In this document: piece after piece, positions 34,339 to 42,225 of the stretch | Layout of the letters: each line of letters begins with the position of its first letter | Position numbering within the stretch: position 1 is the first letter of the stretch | Assembly: GCA_001969505.1 (NCBI GenBank) | Contig: LSSK01000477.1 | Coordinates: 1-42,225, forward strand | DNA length: 42,225 nucleotides | Direction: 5' to 3' | Origin: Zancudomyces culisetae | Lineage: Eukaryota > Kickxellomycota > Harpellomycetes > Harpellales > Legeriomycetaceae | The notes under the pieces: generated by a model | What the model was told of the DNA's origin: nothing | The model's input: only the letters and a program-made list of their open reading frames with translations | Databases searched by the model: none | Made by a program: the position numbers and the translations under genes

Positions 34339-35359
34339 GCTTACATGGCCGTTTTTGGGAATAAAGTTATAGTTAGTGCACATTCTGTTATATTTTTAGA
34401 CTATTCCTACTATCGGCTTTGCGATCACCAATTATTGAGGCTGTTGCTTTACTTTGGTAAAAATTAAATGTATTTACTGTTTATCGTATGTCGGTAGCAT
34501 GATTATGTTATTTATTTTACACTATGGCTAGTACCATGGGAATATATAATATTAAGGGAGGGTATTCATATGTCCTAATTTTCCGACACCTTACCATTCC
34601 TCTTTAGTCACGCTTGTTTTTAAGCTTGTTTTTTCTTAAATAATATATTACATGTAATGCACACTGAAAAAAAGATAACACAGATCCAAATATTGGTACT
34701 AAATGCCTTTTCTGTTTTGCGTTTATATTCTAAATTAATGAAGCCCCTTTTTTGTTCTTGTTTAAATATCTCATATAAAAAAAACCAGGTTCAATTTAAT
34801 CAATAGCTGTAGTGAGTTTGGTTTATACAATACCCCATCTCTTCCTTCTTCATGACGAGAAAGAGAATGAGAAAGAACTGGTTAGCTAAATATATATATA
34901 ATTCCCGTCATTGAGAGTGCTATTATGTGTAACCCACATATGGTATGTACCAGGCTCTTGTTTCTGATCCTTTTTAGAATACTACTCTGGTAGTACTCTT
35001 AAAAAATCAGATTAATCAAAGTATGATAACAGGTTCTTATATTAGCATGATAATATCTGTCAACAATATGAGGGAATCCCTGTTGTTTCAATATAAATAT
35101 GTGTAAAATTACTATTCACGGTTCTGTATACAACTTTTCCTGGTATTGGATCAATTATAACACATATCGGTTTCAGGGATAATTGATGCTAGACTTGCAA
35201 GCACATAATTATAAGCTTACAGCTTTGAGTATAAAATGGAATTTGTATTACATTACTGGAGAATTATAAATCCCACTTGGAGATCTTCTGATACACAATA
35301 CTCTCTTTTTTTACAGGTCACAAAGAAATTAGACAGTATACACAAGCACTTGGGAAATA
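34339..35359. other. Intergenic region upstream of the secreted protein gene
   Basis: About 1 kb, AT-rich, no gene seen. TATAAAA at 35230-35236 and a pyrimidine tract ending in ACAG near 35317 lie just before the secreted-protein start. They could mark a promoter and a 5'-leader intron, but this is unproven. Confidence 0.5.
34360..34365 (+). terminator. Probable polyadenylation signal of the TAPT1 gene
   Basis: AATAAA begins 22 bases after the TGA stop, followed by T-rich sequence. Confidence 0.35.
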
Positions 35360-35947
35360 ATGAAGATCAAAATATTTATCGTGAGAATAACTGCTATCTT
35401 AAACATCCTACTGCAAATCTCCAGTCATCTCCTGAGTGTGGAACAGATGGAGCACAAGGAGGATGGGTGTACTCAATATGAAGGATTACATAATATTGAA
35501 AGAGCAATAGGTAGACTTGGAATATTAAAGGACGTCGAACACATTCTTGCGTACGTAAAAGTACCTAGCTACAATGAGGCAGACCATGACCACAGCAGTT
35601 TCTATGAGTATATCTTGACAGAAGTTTGTGATTTGGCCGTAGGATACACTTCGATTGGTGCTAAAGAATGGGTAAACTCAAGTGATGCCAGGAAAAGTGC
35701 CATGCCTCAAAAAGAGAACTGCAGCTACCCATTTTTTACCGAGGCAATAGTCAAAAAAACTCAGGCAACAGGCCCACTAAAGCCATTTGTTGAGTACAGT
35801 GTTTGCGAGGCAGATAACTCTTGTGTTATAACAGCAAGCGCTGTTACACTGGCCCCTGGGGAAAAGAAAGATGTGCCAAAAACGGAAGGATGTGTAGTAT
35901 CCCTGTTTATGCCGCTCTTCTCTATTGATGCATATCTTTCTCCTTAG
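35360..35947 (+). CDS. Putative secreted six-cysteine protein, unknown family
   Basis: One frame of 195 codons. An in-frame TAA directly before the ATG at 35360 fixes the start unless a leader exon is spliced in. Residues 1-26 (MKIKIFIVRITAILNILLQI followed by SSHLLS) form a clear signal peptide with a basic start and hydrophobic core. The mature part has exactly six cysteines, compatible with three disulphides, at spacings unlike those of the two GPI-anchored proteins. There are two NxS sites (NSS and NCS). No hydrophobic C-terminal anchor is present, so it is probably released or wall-associated. I recognise no family. A probable AATAAA lies at 35999-36004. It converges on the thioredoxin-fold gene. 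Confidence 0.65.
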   Translation: MKIKIFIVRITAILNILLQISSHLLSVEQMEHKEDGCTQYEGLHNIERAIGRLGILKDVEHILAYVKVPSYNEADHDHSSFYEYILTEVCDLAVGYTSIGAKEWVNSSDARKSAMPQKENCSYPFFTEAIVKKTQATGPLKPFVEYSVCEADNSCVITASAVTLAPGEKKDVPKTEGCVVSLFMPLFSIDAYLSP

Positions 35948-35998
35948 TTTTTACAAGCTTTTTTTCGCTTTTTTCTACAAGCCCTCAATGAGATTTAT

Positions 35999-36004
35999 AA
36001 TAAA
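35999..36004 (+). terminator. Probable polyadenylation signal of the secreted protein gene
   Basis: AATAAA begins 52 bases after the TAG stop, after a T-rich stretch; within the 399-base convergent spacer 35948-36346, which shows nothing else. Confidence 0.35.
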
Positions 36005-36346
36005 GCATACCTTTGCAAATATCCCTTTTCTGTAAAAAAGGCATGCACAAAACAATAATAGAAAATTAGTATTATGTGTGTGAGGGGAGAGGAGGTGGGT
36101 TATTACAGTACGAGTATGTTTTCTCGATACACGTTTTAATATATGCATACATTACTATTAATAAAGATATGGTATGTTGCATTCAAACACATGAGAATAA
36201 ACACAATAAGAAATATGAAAATTATTAAAGCACTAAGATAGCATGCAGATTCTAACTACTTTACAGAAATAACGTTTATACTATACATAAACCATGAAGT
36301 ATGCTGCTCCGAAGCCCGAGTTGGATAAATACAGAAAATGGTGTCA

Positions 36347-37363
36347 TTACCCAAATACTCTTTTGAACCATCCATCTTTTTCCCTATGTGATTTCCAGGT
36401 CACAATACATGCCTCGGGCATTTTTTCAATATCTTCCAAACCAGTACAGGTTACCTGGTGGTAGTCAGAACCATTAACAACTATTAATGCTGGAGTTGCA
36501 CTAATTTGAAACGCTTTGATGAGTTTTTTGATAATTTCCTCTTTAAACGCAGGTATGAATGTTATTCGTGAGTTTTTGATGACACTTAGTGTTTCCACAT
36601 TGTTTTGGTATATTGGAACATAAATGATATTTATAGAGTTTTGATTTAGTTTTGCAAAGTTTAGCATCCTCTTTGTTGTACCAGATAGTATGTACCCTTG
36701 CGAGTCTGAAAAATAAAATCCAATAAGTTTGTTCCCCATCTCTGTTAATGTACTAAATACTTCATTTCCTCTGCTATCTCTCAGTTCATATAATGCGTTT
36801 ACAATTGGATCATGTTCAACTAGCTGCTTGTACCGCATACTATTAATTGAGTTTTTAGAGAGCTTTATGCTCATTTTGTTAAAATGCTCTGTGCCGGATG
36901 GGATCCTTTCTAAGTTCCCCCCTTTAAACAAAAATACTTTTTTAATGATAGGTGAGTCTTTCTTTGCTTGACCATCACCAGCTACTGCGTCGATACTGCT
37001 ATGTGAGTGCGTGTTGCTTATCATTATTGTATCGCTACTCTGACTTTCATCGATACTTTTCTCGGTCGTTGGGCTAGTTTTGCTGTGTAAATCCAGCATC
37101 TGGCCTGATCCAATTGTCAGTTCATCACTACCTCTCTGTCTGTAAGTCTGTATATCATACAAATCATCTTTATTATTAACGTGATCCTCACAAACGGTCA
37201 TTATGTCGCTATTTGAAGGAGATATCAGTCCCGTATTATCTGTTGCGATCTTAGAGGACTGGTGCTGAGACCAAGTGCTACAACTTGCATTTTCTTTTAT
37301 GCCTGTATCGTGTTTATCTTTGTTGGTTTTTATAAACAGTGGGTTGATTTTGTTTTCTTTCAT
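36347..37363 (-). CDS. Nucleoredoxin-like thioredoxin-fold protein lacking the CxxC site
   Basis: One frame of 338 codons from the ATG at 37363. Residues 1-135 are Ser/Asp/Asn-rich and probably disordered. The C-terminal 200 residues follow the tryparedoxin/nucleoredoxin order. NKLIGFYFSDSQ (211-222) stands where homologues have xxGLYFSxSWCPPC. INIIYVPIYQNN (244-255) is the next strand, and FQISATPALIVVN (285-297) carries the cis-Pro at 291. The redox motif is replaced by SDSQGYILS (219-227, bases 36683-36709) with no cysteine nearby, so it cannot be a normal disulphide oxidoreductase. A binding or structural role is inferred. The family assignment rests on pattern recognition and is moderate; the gene itself looks real because the fold pattern spans the whole C-terminal half. 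Confidence 0.65.
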   Translation of the reverse strand: MKENKINPLFIKTNKDKHDTGIKENASCSTWSQHQSSKIATDNTGLISPSNSDIMTVCEDHVNNKDDLYDIQTYRQRGSDELTIGSGQMLDLHSKTSPTTEKSIDESQSSDTIMISNTHSHSSIDAVAGDGQAKKDSPIIKKVFLFKGGNLERIPSGTEHFNKMSIKLSKNSINSMRYKQLVEHDPIVNALYELRDSRGNEVFSTLTEMGNKLIGFYFSDSQGYILSGTTKRMLNFAKLNQNSINIIYVPIYQNNVETLSVIKNSRITFIPAFKEEIIKKLIKAFQISATPALIVVNGSDYHQVTCTGLEDIEKMPEACIVTWKSHREKDGWFKRVFG

Positions 37364-38227
37364 TTTATCGTTTGTTTGCCGCTTGGACGTATTTACTCTT
37401 ACTTTACTCTTACTTTTGTGCTTTTATATTTCAAAATACTGGTATTTTTTGTTTGTATATATTTAAGATTGCTTCACCTAGTGATATATACTCCTTTTTT
37501 CTCTCTTGACCTGCTCTATCTCCCCTCCCTTCTAGACGAGCTTTAAATTAACGTTTTTTGAATATTGATGTAGTTCCTATTCACCTTGAAGTTCAAACCC
37601 ACCAATTTGTTATTAGTGAAGAAATTCTACTTTTGTCAAGAGTGAATAAGCGTTTAAAAATAAAAAATTGGTGTGCGAATTAAGATATATTACTTTTAAT
37701 TTTCTGTTCATAAAGAGTTTGAAATACGAATATTGTCTTAACACCACCTTAAATGTATATTTGCTTTTTTCAATGCCATATAAAATGGTATGTATTTGTA
37801 CCCTAATATACGACAGCCACTGAGAATTCGTGCATATAAGCCAAATCACATTATTAGCATTTTAATGATTTGTATGGTTTTTTTTTTTCCTTTTTGGAAC
37901 TAAGAATTGAGAAAAAAATCTAAATGCCGATTTAAATTAACCCCATTTAGCCTCAGGCTTACCATCGCATTATTATTAAGAGCATATTCACCATCTTGGT
38001 GATTGAACTTGTTGCATTTTTCAAAATCCTCCTCTGCTATCCCCCATCCAACAATGACCATTAGTCTCAAACATGATATCATTTTTGCCTTTGTATTTTG
38101 CTGTTTTCTTTTTGGCATTTTTCAATTTGTTGCCAGCACGTAAAAAAAAAGCCATCATTAATAAATAAAAACACAGAATAGTTAACCTGAAATGTGTGAG
38201 CATGTAAACAAAATCAAACCCAGAGGT

Positions 38228-38251
38228 AAAAACAAAAACAAAAACAAAAAC
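38228..38251. repeat. Four tandem AAAAAC hexamers
   Basis: Four exact copies directly adjacent to one another in noncoding DNA; a fifth, diverged unit follows. Confidence 0.9.
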
Positions 38252-38943
38252 GAAACGTCAAAAAATAAAGAAAAGGCACCCACTACCAAGTCTGATAATC
38301 GATATTGCATGGAACCCATAAAGGACCTTTCCCCATTCCAAATATTTAGCATAAAAGACAATAATCTGTGGAAATTGGCTACTTTAATTCGCCATTTACT
38401 CCAATTAGCTCAATAAGCCATTTGCTTGTAGTTTGTAGAAAATGCTAAATGAACAAACAGCCAAATAGAAAGCACAGGAAAACAAACCCAACATTGCCGC
38501 TTTGTATTGTTTTAATCACAATCGAGTTTTTTTCCAATTTTTTTTCTTCGCATTCAGAAACTTAAGTGTGGTCATTTATTCTTTCATTCTGATGAAGGAA
38601 TTTTAACAGCCATTATTTACTCTCATCAAAGCATTATTACCATTTTATTTACTTTTGCGCTTTATTTTACATCGCGGTAGTGGTGATGTAGTATGAAAAA
38701 TGTAAAGGCACCTGTTACATATAGTGGGTATTCATAAAAAAAGTGACAAAAACGAACAAACATCATTGTGGAAAGTCTAATGTGTTTTAATCAAATTTTG
38801 CATTCTTTTCTAGTTCAGATAAAAACAGATTGCGCTTGTATCTTGATCAAAAAACAAAACTTGGCACATGTAAAATAACTGAGTTCATCTGTGTCCATGC
38901 CCTTGAATAAGAAAAAAAAAGGCTCTAGTTGAATAGCTTTGTA

Positions 38944-38948
38944 TGTGT

Positions 38949-38986
<38 letters not shown>
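38944..38986. repeat. TG dinucleotide microsatellite
   Basis: About twenty TG units, interrupted once by TA near the start; noncoding context. Confidence 0.95.
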
Positions 38987-38988
<2 letters not shown>

Positions 38989-39484
38989 TAGTTTTGTCGT
39001 ATATTTATAAAAAAAGAAGAAATACTCGGCTAACACGTGGTGATAGTCCCATCACACGCATCAGTTATGTACACAATAGAAGAGACGTGGATATTTATCG
39101 GTCTTAATCCCTTATAGGCATCTCCAAATTTAAAAACAACCTAGTAGCCTGTAGAACCATCCATTTTGTAATATGGCTAACTAATTAGTGGGAAAGGTGT
39201 ATAGTTTTGTGAGCATTATACTGTTAAAAACGCCCTATCTACTCAATTGATACATAGATGAACAAAAAGTGGAAGAAGCTCAAGCAGAGCAGTATATCGC
39301 TATGATTTAACTGGGCTTTTATAGAGTGTAAATAAAACAACGATGTATAAATCATCATGATCCTTTTCTGGACAAACTTTACAAAATCTAATAACAAAAC
39401 AAAAAAAAAACTATAAAAAATATCGGCAGAAAAGCATATATATATATATACACATAAATACATGTATATAAACATTGCTAAATT

Positions 39485-40263
39485 TTAATTTGGAGGAGGA
39501 GCTAGTTGGGGTTGAGCACCAGCAGACATTCTGGAAATAGCGATACCAACGCCTTCAATCAATGCCAAGAGAACTCCACCAAATACTGCAGAAACAGCTG
39601 CGGTTCTTACACCACCTCTAGAGGCCAACAAACCACCAGTTATGGCACCTGAGGCTATTGAATTCCAAGGATCTTCCTTTTTTCGGAGACCTTTCATTGC
39701 ACAATCAAAAGTCGAAAACATACCACCCCATATTCCAAAGTTTCCTCCAAGTACAGGACCTCTGGCGCGCATGGCTGCCATAGCACCTCTGAATCTCTCG
39801 CCCTAATAATTTATAAATTGGCAAGATAAGTAATTGTTGGTGGATTTATTATTGTCCAAGGGAAATCAGGCTGGCACGGATTATTCTTTTTTCTGGTCCA
39901 ACAAAACTTGATAAAATAGTGTTTCACCTATCCCACACCTTCCTCCATTTCCCCATTTTTCCCGCCCTTTTCATGTAAATTCCTTTCGAATAAATTGCCA
40001 AAAAAGTGATAAAGAGTTTAATAAAGCATCAACCTACCTGTGGGGAGTTTCTTCCACCTTTGATAAAGTTCCATACGCCACCACCTATGGCACCCATACA
40101 AAATGCACCACCGGCATCATTCAGTATAACCCATGGACTAAATATACATAATTGGAGAATGGTAAGTCTTAGGCTTCTACTAATCAGTTAAAACGCCATA
40201 TTTATTATAGAAAATTTGCAGTAGTGTTTACCAGGGATCTCTAGTAGTATCTGAGCCTCTCAT
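39485..40263 (-). CDS. TIM17: Mitochondrial inner-membrane translocase subunit Tim17
   Basis: Three exons on the minus strand, 40263-40232, 40137-40038 and 39802-39485, give 149 residues. Introns of 94 and 235 bases have donors GTAAAC and GTAGGT and TAG acceptors; phases agree. The rebuilt N-terminus reads [20 protein letters not shown], matching the DPCPW start of the family. Next come [30 protein letters not shown] and FSTFDC. Cys11 and Cys78 are 67 residues apart, the same spacing as the disulphide pair of yeast Tim17 (Cys10-Cys77). This strongly supports the 32-base first exon. Four Gly-rich membrane segments with GxxxG patterns are visible. The protein forms the presequence path of the TIM23 complex and feeds precursors to MPP, whose beta subunit is also in this window. 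Lies upstream of, and in the same direction as, the Ran gene. Confidence 0.96.
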
Positions 40264-41012
40264 TCTATGTTTCTATATCTATGTTTTCTATATTCTATAT
40301 TTTGTTTAAATTGTGGCTCGGATTGAGAATGGATCAAATAGCCAAGTCCCTTTTTTTTTATCACAATTTTTATATACCAAATGATAGTTAAGCAATATTA
40401 CAAATAGACAGAAAGCAAGTCCAAATCCAAATGTATCAGAAAAAAAATTTTATATTTAACGGAATTTTTTTTTTGGAGTGGAAAAATGGCACTATTTCAG
40501 AATTCTAGATATGTCTCATCAACTAAAACGTAAAGAAAAAAAAGAAAAAAAGCTGACAACCTGATTTGATTACAAAAACATTGATTTCTTGGTTTTGCGA
40601 TGGTCTAATAAAAAAGAGTGAGAAGAGGTAGAATTAATCTTCTTTTTTTCAGCACTGCTAGCGAAATATGGTGTCCGATATGACACTCAGAATGCATAAT
40701 TATGACTTTACATTGAGAATTGAAGGTTTTGCTTTGAACTCCTATTTGACCTGAGTATTGACAGGACAAAATGAACATGGTTTGAGCGTTTGTTATGCTT
40801 TGTGGCTCACATATAAAAGAACTCAAATTCAAGGGCTTTCTGCACCATTTTACCCATACACACAAAAAAACGAGTGAAAAGAGCCAGAAAAGAGAGAAAA
40901 ACAACACTAACACTTTATATAGAGAACCGAATAACAAAAGAGGTAGAATATCTAATCAAAGTAACAACTAGGCCCGAAATAAATAATAAGATGGTAAAAA
41001 TACGCCTTCGGT
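40264..41012. other. Intergenic region between Tim17 and Ran genes
   Basis: 749 bases on the upstream side of Tim17 and the downstream side of Ran. AT-rich with several T or A runs; no coding sequence seen. Confidence 0.55.

Positions 41013-42225
<1,213 letters not shown>

Larger units (their letters stand above)
37364..39484. other. Intergenic region of 2.1 kb
   Basis: AT-rich sequence without a supportable gene. It contains four tandem AAAAAC units at 38228-38251 and a TG microsatellite at 38944-38986. Short frames overlapping these repeats are composition artefacts. The end near 37364 should contain the promoter of the thioredoxin-fold gene. Confidence 0.55.

Noticed and set aside
38192-38416. 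Plus-strand frame of 74 codons starting with ATG
   Set aside because: Its first third is the translation of an AAAAAC repeat; the remainder shows no family resemblance or splice context.

Overview
This is an AT-rich stretch of nuclear DNA from a fungus. Nearly every gene is recognisably eukaryotic. Seventeen short spliceosomal introns can be placed by joining homologous protein segments in frame. The genes resemble those of fungi: a yeast-type two-part biotin-protein ligase, an Emp65/TAPT1 protein, a fungal sacsin-like GHKL ATPase, and GPI-anchored cysteine-module proteins resembling CBM19 chitin-binding domains. The low GC, asparagine runs and intron style suggest an early-diverging lineage; Kickxellomycotina/Harpellales is my guess, not a demonstrated placement. 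The standard genetic code is used, with TAA, TAG and TGA all serving as stops.

Layout: 1-2743 has no supportable gene. The mitochondrial processing peptidase beta subunit (2744-4737, +) follows in four exons. After a 1.9 kb gap come a GPI-anchored six-cysteine-module protein (6641-8006, +) and, convergent to it, a protein with a PD-(D/E)xK nuclease-like domain (8271-9996, -). The five-exon biotin-protein ligase gene (11527-14030, -) is divergent from a 2128-residue sacsin-like GHKL ATPase that ends in a HExxH motif (14999-21773, +). A second GPI-anchored protein with four six-cysteine modules (22005-23519, -) converges on it. A gene-poor 2.7 kb follows, then a RidA-family protein (26227-26788, +), a leucine-rich-repeat protein (27209-28296, +), a mitochondrial HTD2-like hotdog dehydratase (28686-29768, -), a TAPT1/Emp65 ER membrane protein (31699-34338, +), an orphan secreted protein (35360-35947, +) and a thioredoxin-fold protein lacking the redox cysteines (36347-37363, -). 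Last come Tim17 (39485-40263, -) and Ran/Gsp1 (41013-41845, -).

The genes form no obvious operon-like or biosynthetic cluster. Several act in mitochondria (MPP-beta, Tim17 and probably HTD2-like), two are probably cell-wall proteins, and the rest are housekeeping or unassigned. The least ordinary items are the ATPase/HExxH gene with its stop-free in-frame intron, the nuclease-like protein without an adjoining kinase domain, the thioredoxin-fold protein without CxxC, the repeated six-cysteine modules, and a near-exclusive use of TAG as the 3' splice site. Exon boundaries were inferred by eye from splice motifs, reading-frame phase and family similarity; no search was run.
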